A stretch of DNA of 64,000 bases from Tillandsia leiboldiana (lineage: Eukaryota > Streptophyta > Magnoliopsida > Poales > Bromeliaceae): the NCBI GenBank assembly GCA_029204045.2, contig CM055064.1, positions 9,126,323 through 9,190,322 of the forward strand, in the 5' to 3' direction. Shown in pieces: positions 47,001-57,256 of the stretch. The notes beneath the pieces are model-generated. The model ran no database searches. It was not told the DNA's origin and saw only the letters and a program-made list of their open reading frames with translations. Within the stretch, counting starts at the first letter, position 1. Each line of letters opens with the position of its first letter. A program made the translations under genes and the position numbers.

Positions 47001-50000
47001 TGTCATGCCCTGGGTGGAAACCAGAACCCGGGCCCGTCTACAGATCCGCCGTGCACACGGTATTTCCCGCGTACACGAAGCGCCAAACCTGCTCAGATAT
47101 AAGAGATAATAATAAAAGAGCAATAAAAACAGAGCTGAACTAAAATCTAATACATCTCAGACTGAAGCTGGAAATAAAATACAATACATCTGTATAAATG
47201 ATACATCAGTCTCTCCCAGCTCACCAAAATAAATACAACCTGCTGGCAAAAGCCAGTCCCAAATGTAAAAGTACAACCGTCTGAGGAATCGTGGGTACAC
47301 CAACAGTCCAGCTAACTCGCTCATCCTGCCTCGAGATCTATCTACTCAGCCGTCCTCTCTCCTCGACCCACCGCTGAAAGCCCAGTAGCACCCGCAGAAG
47401 ACACTACAAAACAAGGAAGAAGAAAAAGAGGAAAGAAGAATGGGGGTGAGAACTACTAGTAAACCAGTAGCCTCCCCTAGTGGGTAAAACCTCAATCTCT
47501 GACATACCCACTTGGTCTACCAGAGGCAAAAAGGAAAGAAGAGTGGTAAGAAATGAAACCGCTGAAAAAAGGAAATCTACCACTACTATGCCTCTAAAAT
47601 ACAGTCCTAGACTGGAATAACCGTATGCAACAATAACCAACCGTCCCAGATGAACCCAATCTGTACCGCCCTCATCATCGGGCAAGTACGCCGCGCCGAT
47701 GTGATAGCAAAGTTCCTGCTGCCACCCTCATCATCGGGCAAATAAGCCGCGCCGATGTGATAGCAAAACTGTCCATAACTGTCTGGCCCCGGCCTACGGA
47801 GGGGATCTCGAGGGGAGCGACCCACACGAGGAAAGCATCACCGGACAATAACCGCGCTGGTGTGATAAGTAACAAAAGCAGGACTGGTTCACAACTATAA
47901 AGCCCCAGTGGAACACAACCCTCCACTAAAAGAAAACTGATTCCCAATCAGATGCAAAAGTAACCATCCGGTCAATCGCCCAATATCCGCGATTGCCGCA
48001 ATACCCCAAAATCCACAACTAGGTCTCACAACCGACCTCCGGTCAACCGCCCAATATCCGCGGTCGCCGGAATAACCCACAATCACAATCATGTCCCACA
48101 TCCTACATCTGGTCAACCGCCTACTATCCGCGGTTGCCACAAAACCCTCTAGTCCATAATCATGCCCTATCACCGATGTCCTATAATCGACATCCGGTCA
48201 ACCGCCCAATATCCGCGGTCACCGCCAAAACCGATAATCCATAATCCAGGCCCCGGCTACACTATCCCAAACCCCTGCTCAAACCCGAGCAACAAATACC
48301 ACCTGACTAACGAAAGGAGAAAAGAAGCAAACAAGGTTTCTCCTAAGTCAAGTTCCAGCATGAAAGTGTAGCGGTAAAAGATGGCCTATCTAGATGTCCA
48401 TACAAGCATGCAAGTGTTCTCAAGGAAATAAAGGAAAAGGTGTCCAATAGTGGTTCCACATGTGTAACAATTAATAGCTCCGCATAGATATAACCATCAT
48501 GCTAAAACATTATCCAACCACACATGTCTATAATCCATGTTCCATAATAAAGCATCACTATCCACCTTTGCATGTCATAAAATCCTCAAATAGTAACAAC
48601 CACTAACAGGATAGTCATATAGTCCAAAATAAATATTCCATTCCACATGCAAGGTTAAACGCTAACATTCTGTCCATACTAACATGTACAAGTCCCAACC
48701 ACTATCATATATCCACAAGCATGCAAGTCCCAATTACAATTATCAATCATGGATGTCCAAGAAGGATCTCTCTAATACTCCTAGTGGGTAAGTCAGAAAA
48801 GAGGGATAAAGCAACCACCCACCTGGACACGCGCAATCCTCAGCTGTAAAACCTCCTCGCTGTCCAATATCCCCTTTTCACATCAAACGCTCAAACAGAT
48901 AAACCGCCGTGATCGCTGTTCACAAATACCCCAAAACATACACACAAATAAGCACACAAGTATCCGGAAACATGCTGTCCAGAATTCAGTCCCAAAGATG
49001 CCCTGTTTTTACCTGCGAGAAGTGCCCGGAAAATTCCAAAAAAAATACTGTCACGATCCTCGTGACGAACCCGTCGAAACGAGTACCTGCACCCTCAAAT
49101 CCGAGTTTCCTACACTGAGAAACAAATCCGACAAGGGAACCACCTCGAAATAAACTGCTCGCAAAAACTGTAGCACTAATTCCTGTAAACAGAGATTTCT
49201 CACCTTCGAAAAATATTCATAAAATTCCAAGAAAATTTTGGAATATTCCTCGTGATGTGTAGATGCAAAACGCCTTTTGAATCACCCCAATCCGATTCCT
49301 GTGCGCAAAGATATGGCCGAAATACCGCACCGCTGTCCAAAACTCCGCCCAAGAAAAAGGGTCAAATGGAAGCTCGGGGAACTCAAAGATAAACTCGAAA
49401 TGAGGAGGAGCTCAAAACACGAAGATCAAAGCCCTACCTGTCATGAGTCCAACGACACAAGAATCGCCTCAATCGGAGGTCGGAGTAAGCCGGGGGAGTC
49501 CTCACACCAAAATGCGACGAAGAAGATCACAAACGAACGAGCGTCGTGCCTCGCCGTAAAAATGGAAACCTTGGGATGCGTGCCGTAGAAAAATCCTGGA
49601 ATCTGCAGATGGATCCGGCTCTGGGAGAGGAGGGAATCTCGTGAAGATTGCACAGTGAAAGGATGAACAGCGAAAAAGATATTCGGACTTGAACAGGGCC
49701 TACAAATACAAGCTGGAAACAAATCCAAAAATTCCCATTGGGTCCCCACTTCCGGGCCCTCAGGGTTTTCGGGCGGCTACAGTGTTGGGCCCGGCCCAAC
49801 ACTATGCGGGCCCGAAACTCCCTCGGGCCTCCACGTCTCCCCGCGAACAGTGGACAGCCGCGCGGGCCAACCACCGCGCGACACGTGGCCAAAAACGGCG
49901 ACGACACGTGGCGGGCCCGAGCGCGGGAAAACCTGGTAAGCGCGCCCACGTGCCGCCTGCGCCCGCCGCCTGCGCCCCTGCCAGGCGCGAATCTCGAGGC

Positions 50001-50645
50001 CGCCACTCCAGTTCCGTGGACCGGGCACACGTGGACCGGCCAACCACCGGTCGCTACGTGGCCCCACCCGGTCCACCGTACACCCCGCACCACCCGTGAA
50101 CCCCGCCCACAACACCGTCCAATCCAATGATGCCACGTGTCCCCCCTGGTGCACGCTGGCCCGTGGACCGCGCGCCTGCCCGCGCGCCCGCGCGCCTGCC
50201 CGCGGCCGCTCCGCCGCCTGCCCGAGCCCGTCCGCCGCGCTCCGCCGCTGCCCGCCGCTGCCCGACGGCCGCGGGAATCACTGTTCCGGCATGAACAGTA
50301 ACCGTTGCGCAAAATATCAAGTAGGTAGTCCATTTTGACCGTTTTCGCGCGCTGAATCCGAATTTGATGTCCATTTTGCCAAATTCCAACTCCAAAATTT
50401 GCCGAAGGCATCCGGAAAGGTGTTCCTTGGTCCAAACTTCGCTCTGAGTCCATTTTTAATATCCGCTTCGCGCGAAACCACTTCTAGAGATCCGACGGAG
50501 TCCACTGATCACCCACGTGATCCATTAAGCCCGAAGTCCGCCACTTGTGTCCAATTGGTGCACAAACACCTCCGACACACAGTACAGGCTCCCCAGATGT
50601 CACCAATGACTCTACCACAGCTCTGCAGAGATCCAGGTCATCACA
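47001..50645 (-). repeat. 3' LTR of F (left copy)
   Basis: Starts TGTCATGCCC and ends GGTCATCACA on the plus strand. It contains a four-unit repeat at 47968-48225 and a segment of about 512 bp (49481-49992) that the other LTR lacks. Part of the U3 region (49860-50145) is GC-rich and has several CACGTG words. Confidence 0.93.
47968..48225 (-). repeat. Four-unit tandem repeat in the LTR of F
   Basis: Units containing CCGGTCAACCGCCCAATATC or close variants begin at 47968, 48039, 48109 and 48194 (spacing 70-85). The same four units are in the other LTR at about 53702-53960. Confidence 0.85.
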
Positions 50646-52734
50646 TCCTCCCCCACTAAAAGAAAGTTTCGTCCTCGAAACTAAAATCAATCCTCAACCC
50701 GGAACCTCAACCAAATAGAGGGGGTAAATATCCAATCATCCACCACTCAAGCTCCCAAAGCTGTCTAATACCTCCTACAGAGACGCGATGCAATCCTCGG
50801 GTCTCTGACTAGAACAAAATAGAGGCGGGCACTCCAGAAAACCGCACCACCCCATCCAGGTACAGCTGGGCTAACCGCTCGAGCTACTAAGCAGTCTGCA
50901 TCGGTACAAGCATCTGCTCCTCCCAGGGCCCCCGATAAACCAACCACCAGTCCATCGACACAAAAGCTTGATCCCAATACCTCTGTACTCCCAAGGTATC
51001 CAATATAAGTCCCTCAACTGATCACGTAGACTCTGATCTCTAATCTCTAAACCGTCGGGATGTAGAAGCAATTACCCAACTCTCCGGCATCAACACAGCC
51101 ATATGCAGTCGAGAAAACCAGATTACAAATCCACCTTCAGGAAGACCCGGGACCCTTACAGCTGGTAAATCAAATCCTCCATGCTCGACAAGGGTGCTAG
51201 CTCCAGATGGTCACTTCATCAAATTCCCGGGGATCCACACAAAACCGAAGTGAACCAACCATCCACAACTCGAATAGCACCGGCGCCCCCAAAGGCGACA
51301 CACTTGGTCTGACAAACTTTCCAAAACATCGAATCCTGGAGTTGTGTCCTCAACTCCCAAACTAGTGACATGCAAGACCACCCCGATAGGAGAACAGCTG
51401 GGAACTCGCAACCAAAGGGGGGTATCCCTGAGTCCCAGCGCCGCCGTAGGTCCCTCAACCACACCAGCCAAAAGTCTACTCATCCATTGCGAAACACCCG
51501 CCTCGCTCCCGAGGTCAAAACTATAGAGGCGAAGATAACCCTCAAGCAACCCAAGTGGACCAACACCTCCGGGCCTGGCTCCCCAAGAAAACTGTCCTTG
51601 CGGCATAATCAACCGCCGCGGAAGAAAACTGAACCCGCCAGCCCAACAAGTACCACCACACCGACCGCTGTAACATATGTGCTCCGACAGTCTCAGAAAT
51701 CCACTATTCTGGAAAAAGAAATCGGGAATGCTTCCACCGACTGATCTGTCCTCCATCACCTGACGCCAAGCGCCTCAATCAAAACTCGCCTCAGGCGGTA
51801 GATCCCAACCCAAAGGAACTACAATACCACGCTCCACACCCGGCGCCTACTCCAATGAGGCGTCCCAAATCCGTACTGGAGGGACACAACGAATTAAAAG
51901 GTATCCTGGCGCAATCCACTCTCAGACACTCATATCCTATGCGCCCCGTCCCTCTATACATGGAGCGTGCAGTTCAGCAACTGCATTAACTCTTGCCATA
52001 AAAGGCCTCCAAGTACTCTCTTTCCTCCCACCGAACAAGACCCTGCCTCCAAGGGCTCCATACTTACTCCCACAATTCGGGGTGACTCATCCGCCAAAAC
52101 TGGCTCACTCGATCGTCGCAATCCCACAGCCTACCCGCTGTCAACTATCGACCCTGCCTTGGTGCCCCAACACTAAACGTCGGCACGGAGGGGGCTACTC
52201 GCTACTCCGACAACTGTGCCACCGCGGTGATCCGACAACTGTGTCACTGCGCTGCTCCGACAACTGTGTCACCGCTCCGACAACTGTGTCACCGCGCTGC
52301 TGATCTGCCTCCAACACACCAACCTTTCGGGTCAAAAACTCTCAGACTCTAATCTGGGTATCTGGCCCGAAACAACCAGCCCAGACCAAACTGCCGCACC
52401 AAGGTGCACCCGGGTCAGGGCCCAACGTCAGGGAGACACCGCTCACCACGACAAAACCGCAAATCAGCACACCCCAAACACTCAACCCAATCTAGCGAAA
52501 GTCAAAGACATCCCTCTATTTTTGTAACTTTATGTTCTCTGCAGCCAACATAACTGTCCCACAAAAATAGGATATGTCGATCCCTCTTCACTCACAGGAA
52601 GAGTCAAACCAGTAAATCACCGACTTTCGCAAAATGTCGCGTCTCTCACGCACTAACATCCTAGGGTCCGCCGAAAAGCCTAGGGTTTCCTAAGTCCCAA
52701 ATGACCTATCCCTAAGCTCTGATACCACCTAATC
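50646..52734 (-). pseudogene. Interior of F: degenerate gypsy remnant
   Basis: On the minus strand the primer-binding site TGGTATCAGAGC is at 52716-52727, directly after the 5' LTR. An open frame at 51211-51759 includes a VVEGPTAALGL-type stretch that parallels the region after protease in J, which suggests that part of pol was once there. No catalytic motif survives. The inverted repeat AGTTTCG/CGAAACT lies at 50665-50682. From 51760 to 52190 I recognise nothing. Confidence 0.65.
52202..52302. repeat. Short tandem repeat in the interior of F
   Basis: Four copies of a CTCCGACAACTGTGTCACCG-type unit, 18-25 bases apart. Confidence 0.8.
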
Positions 52735-55700
52735 TGTCACGCCCCGGGTGGAAACCAGAACCCGGGCCCGTCTACAGATCCGCCGTGCACACGGTATTTC
52801 CCGCGTACACGAAGCGCCAAACCTGCTCAGATATAAGAGATAGTAATAAAAGAGCAATAAAAACAGAGCTGAACTAAAATCTAATACATCTCAGACTGAA
52901 GCTGGAAATAAAATACAATACATCTGTATAAATGATACATCAGTCTCTCCCAGCTCACCAAAATAAATACAACCTGCTGGCAAAAGCCAGTCCCAAATGT
53001 AAAAGTACAACCGTCTGAGGAATCCTGGGTACACCAACAGTCTAGCTAACTCGCTCATCCTGCCTCGAGATCTATCTACTCAGCCGTCCTCTCTCCTCGA
53101 CCCGCCGCTGAAAGCCCAGTAGCACCCGCAGAAGACACTACAAAACAAGGAAGAAGAAAAAGAGGAAAGAAGAATGGGGGTGAGAACTACTAGTAAACCA
53201 GTAGCCTCCCCTAGTGGGTAAAACCTCAATCTCTGACATACACACTAGGTCTACCAGAGGCAAAAAGGAAAGAAGAGTGGTAAGAAATGAAACCGCTGAA
53301 AAAAGGAAGTCTACCACTACTATGCCTCTAAAATACAGTCCTAGACTGGAATAACCGTATGCAACAATAACCAACCGTCCCAGATGAACCCAATCTGTAC
53401 CGCCCTCATCATCGGGCAAGTAAGCCGCGCCGATGTGATAGCAAAGTTCCTGCTGCCGCCCTCATCATCGGGCAAATAAGCCGTGCCGATGTGATAGCAA
53501 AACTGTCCATAACTGTCTGGCCCAGGCCTCCGGAGGGGATCTCGAGGGGAGCGACCCACACGAGGAAAGCATCACCGGGCAATAACCGCGCCGGTGTGAT
53601 AAGTAACAAAAGCAGGACTGGTTCACAACTATAAAGCCCCAGTGGAACACAACCCTCGTCTAAAAGAAAACTGATTCCCAATCAGATGCAAAAGTAACCA
53701 TCCGGTCAATCGCCCAATATCCGCGATTGCCGCAATACCCCAAAATCCACAACCAGGTCTCACAACCGACCTCCGGTCAACCGCCCAATATCCGCGGTCG
53801 CCGGAATAACCCACAATCACAATCATGTCCCACATCCTACATCTGGTCAACCGCCTACTATCCGCGGTTGCCACAAAACCCTCTAGTCCATAATCATGCC
53901 CTATCACCGATGTCCTATAACCGACATCCGATCAACCGCCCAATATCCGCGGTCGCCGCCAAAACCCATAATCCATAATCCAGGCCCCGGCTACACTATC
54001 CCAAACCCCTGCTCAAACCCGAGCAACAAATACCACCTGACTAACGAAAGGAGAAAAGAAGCAAACAAGGTTTCTCCTAAGTCAAGTTCCAGCATGAAAG
54101 TGTAGCGGTAAAAGATGGCCTATCTAGATGTCCATACAAGCATGCAAGTGTTCTCAAGGAAATAAAGGAAAAGGTGTCCAATAGTGGTTCCACATGTGTA
54201 ACAATTAATAGCTCCGCATAGATATAACCATCATGCTAAAACATTATCCAACCACACATGTCTATAATCCATGTTCCATAATAAAGCATCACTATCCACC
54301 TATGCATGTCATAAAATCCTCAAATAGTACCAACCACTAACAGGATAGTCATATAGTCCAAAATAAATATTCCATTCCACATGCAAGGTTAAACGCTAAC
54401 ATTCTATCCATACTAACATGTACAAGTCCCAACCACTATCAGATATCCACAAGCATGCAAGTCCCAATTACAATTATAAATCATGGATGTCTAAGAAGGA
54501 TCTCTCTAATACTCCTAGTGGGTAAGTCAGAAAAGAGGGATAAAGCAACCACCCACCTGGACACGCGCAATCCTCAGCTGTAAAACCTCCTCGCTGTCTA
54601 ATATCCCCTTTTCACATCAAACGCTCAAACAGATAAACCGCCGTGATCGCTGTTCACAAATACCCCAAAACATACACACAAATAAGCACACAAGTATCCG
54701 GAAACATGCTGTCCAGAATTCAGTCCCAAAGATGCCCTGTTTTTACCTGTGAGAAGTGCCCGGAAAATTCCAAGAAAAATACTATCACGATCCTCGTGAC
54801 GAACCCGTCGAAACGAGTACCTGCACGCTCAAATCCGAGTTTCCTACACTGAGAAACAAATCCGACAAGGGAACCACCTCGAAATAAACTGCTCGCAAAA
54901 ACTGTAGCACTAATTCCTGTAAACAGAGATTTCTCACCTTCGAAAAATATTCATAAAATTCCAAGAAAATCTGGGGATATTCCTCGTGGTGTGTAGATGC
55001 AAAACTCCTTTTGAATTACCCCAATCCGATGCCTGTGCGCAAAGATATGGCCGAAATACCGCACCGCTGTCCAAAACTCCGCCCAAGAAAAAGGGTCAAA
55101 TGGAAGCTCGGGGAACTCCAAGATAAACTCGAAATGAGGAGGAGCTCAAAACACGAAGATCAAAGCCCTACCTGTCGTGAGTCCAACGGCGCAAGAAACG
55201 CCTCAATCGGTGGTCTCGAGGCCGCCACTCCAGTTCCGTGGACCGGGCACACGTGGACCGGCCAACCACCGGTCGCCACGTGGCCCTACCCGGTCCACCG
55301 TACACCCCGCGCCACCCGTGAACCCCGCCCACAACACCGTCCAATCCAATGATGCCACGTGTCCCCCCTGGTGCACGCTGGCCCGTGGACCACGCGCCTG
55401 CCCGCGCTCCCGCGCGCCTGCCCGCGCGCTGCCCGCGGCCGCTCCGCCGCCTGCCCGAGCCCGTCCGCCGCGCTCCGCCGCTGCCCGCCGCCGCCGCCGC
55501 TGCCCGACGGCCGCGGGAATCACTGTTCCGGCATGAACAGTAACCGTTGCGCAAAATATCAAGTAGGTAGTCCATTTTGACCGTTTTCGCACGCTGAATC
55601 CGAATTTGATGTCCATTTTGCCAAATTCCAACTCCAAAATTTGCCGAAGGCATCCGGAAGGGTGTTCCTTGGTCCAAACTTCGCGCTGAGTCCATTTTTA

Positions 55701-55887
55701 ATATCCGCTTCGCACGAAACCACTTCTAAAGATCCGACGGAGTCCACTGATCACCCACGTGATCCATTAAGCCCGAAGTCCGCCACTTGTGTCCAATTGG
55801 TGCACAAACACCTCCGACACACAGTACAGGCTCCCCAGATGTCACCAATGACTCTACCACAGCTCTGCAGAGATCCACGTCATCACA
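52735..55887 (-). repeat. 5' LTR of F (right copy)
   Basis: Nearly the same sequence as the left copy but missing the segment equivalent to 49481-49992; the junction is near 55215. It also has an expanded CCG run near 55490. Followed by AAATC at 55888-55892. Confidence 0.93.
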
Positions 55888-55892
55888 AAATC

Positions 55893-56874
55893 ACCCAAAA
55901 TAGTAACATCTCCGCAAGTCTGTCCATAAAACAGTAAAATATCTCTTGAGTGATGCCCTTCAAAAATTCCAAGAAAAACACAGCTGCGATCCTTGCAAAG
56001 TGTAGATAGAAATCAAGTCCTTAAACACCAAATTCCGCCACCCGTAGGCCGAGAAAAAGCAAGATCACTGCTTCGCTGTCTAGAAAAATGCCGCAAAAAA
56101 AGGGGGTCTGAAGAAGCTCCGAAAATCTCCCAAAAAATCCAAAACGGAGAGGAATGGTAAACACAGAATTCGAAGGCCCACCTCTCATGGAAACATCATC
56201 GCCACAGGAATCGGCGAAAAACTCCAATAACTCAGCAAGGGGGAGTCCATGGAAAGGCATAGTTCGCGCCCGAAACCAAGACAGGCTATTTATAGCCCAA
56301 GAGGGGCTATTTATAGACCAAAACCAAAAACAAAGCAAATCGGATTCGGGCCCAACTTTCGGGCGGCTGAAAGGCACAGTGTGCGCCCGAAACAACGTGG
56401 CGGCCATTCGCAGCTCCAACATGCAGCGCCGGAAATGCCCGGATCGCGCCACGCGTCCGGCCCCCGCGCGGAAGTTGGTGCTTGCCAATCGCAGTGCGCC
56501 ACGTGGCAGCGGGGAGCACGCAGGGTGCAAACGCCGGGCTACGCACCGGGTCTTCCGCGCCCACCGCCCAGCCAATGGCATGCTACCATGTGGCGTCGCC
56601 CCGCTAATCGCGGCTCGGTCTACCAGAGCGCGCCACGTGGTACCCGCGCGGGCTCCCTGGTCCTGGTGCACGCACCTTAGGCCGTGGACCGGCCTGCTAC
56701 CAAATTCAGCCCAATAGGCCTATTTAGCCCGAAAATAGTTGATTTTGACTGTTTTCGCGTGCTGAGTCCATTTTTTACATCCGTTTGATGCACAACACAC
56801 TCAATACACCAAAAATATGTGTTTTCTCGCTGCCGACCACACAGTCAAGTCACACGGAACCTCGTGACACCACA
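55893..56874 (-). repeat. LTR of G, 5' portion with promoter
   Basis: Read on the minus strand this contains the LTR start (56874), a GC-rich U3 with CACGTG words (near 56500 and 56635), and two TATAAATAG boxes at 56307-56315 and 56286-56294. Confidence 0.85.
56286..56315 (-). promoter_or_regulatory. Duplicated TATA box of the LTR of G
   Basis: Two TATAAATAG boxes 21 bases apart, each within a GGCTATAAATAGCC-like or GTCTATAAATAGCC context. Confidence 0.65.
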
Positions 56875-56949
56875 ATGGGCCTACTGGGCCCATTTTGGAA
56901 GCAGGCCGATCCACGGCCCAGGAGGCGTGCACCGGGACCAGCAAACGCG

Positions 56950-57222
56950 GGAGTTGCCACGTGGCACAACGCGATTGGGCGGGCCACGTCGCAATCTCCG
57001 CGGGCGCGCCACGTGGCGGTGCGCAATTGGTTGGGCAGTGGGCACGGGAGACCCGTCACAACGCGCTGCGCGTGCACCCTGCTGCCACGTGGCACACCCC
57101 AATTGGCAGACACAGACCTCCGTGCTTGCGTGGGGCGCGCGGAGCACGAGCGTGGGACGCGTGGCGCCATCTTGCACTTCCGGGAGCTGCGCAGAGGCGG
57201 CTCGGATGCGTGCCACGTGTCC
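56950..57222 (+). promoter_or_regulatory. Cluster of G-box words in the LTR of H
   Basis: CACGTG occurs in GCCACGTGGC or GCCACGTGTC contexts near 56957, 57009, 57083 and 57212, upstream of the TATA box at 60069 (about 90 bases upstream of it once the solo LTR is removed for the nearest). Such words are known binding sites for bZIP and bHLH factors; function here is inferred. Confidence 0.55.
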
Positions 57223-57256
57223 GGGCACCGCACTATGCAGATCGGGGCGCTTGGAT

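Larger units (their letters stand above)
47001..55887 (-). mobile_element. Element F: minus-strand non-autonomous gypsy-type element
   Basis: LTRs 47001-50645 (3' LTR of the element, 3645 bp) and 52735-55887 (5' LTR, 3153 bp). AAATC flanks it at 46996-47000 and 55888-55892. The interior (50646-52734) is only 2089 bp. On the minus strand the order is LTR, primer-binding site, degenerate interior, inverted repeat, purine tract TAGTGGGGGAGGA, LTR. Structure is parallel to C and the primer-binding surroundings are similar, but the LTRs are different. Confidence 0.93.
45519..56874 (-). mobile_element. Element G: minus-strand Ty3/gypsy, 5' LTR and primer-binding site
   Basis: Read on the minus strand, the LTR starts TGTGGTGTCACGAGG at 56874 and ends at 45585 in CGTGATA, where CGTGACA is usual. 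The primer-binding site TGGTATTAGA (one change) is at about 45566-45577. The element interior begins at 45584 and is cut at 45518 by A, continuing beyond the left edge. Element F lies within this LTR at 47001-55892. Without F the LTR is about 2.4 kb. Its sequence is a relative of the H LTR on the opposite strand. Confidence 0.85.

Noticed and set aside
47968..48225. CRISPR-like array of spaced repeats
   Set aside because: Only four imperfect units, present in both LTRs of a retrotransposon in a plant genome; an ordinary tandem repeat.
49681..50338. Possible protein gene in the GC-rich U3 of F
   Set aside because: Open frames overlap on both strands and are broken by the 512-bp difference between LTRs.
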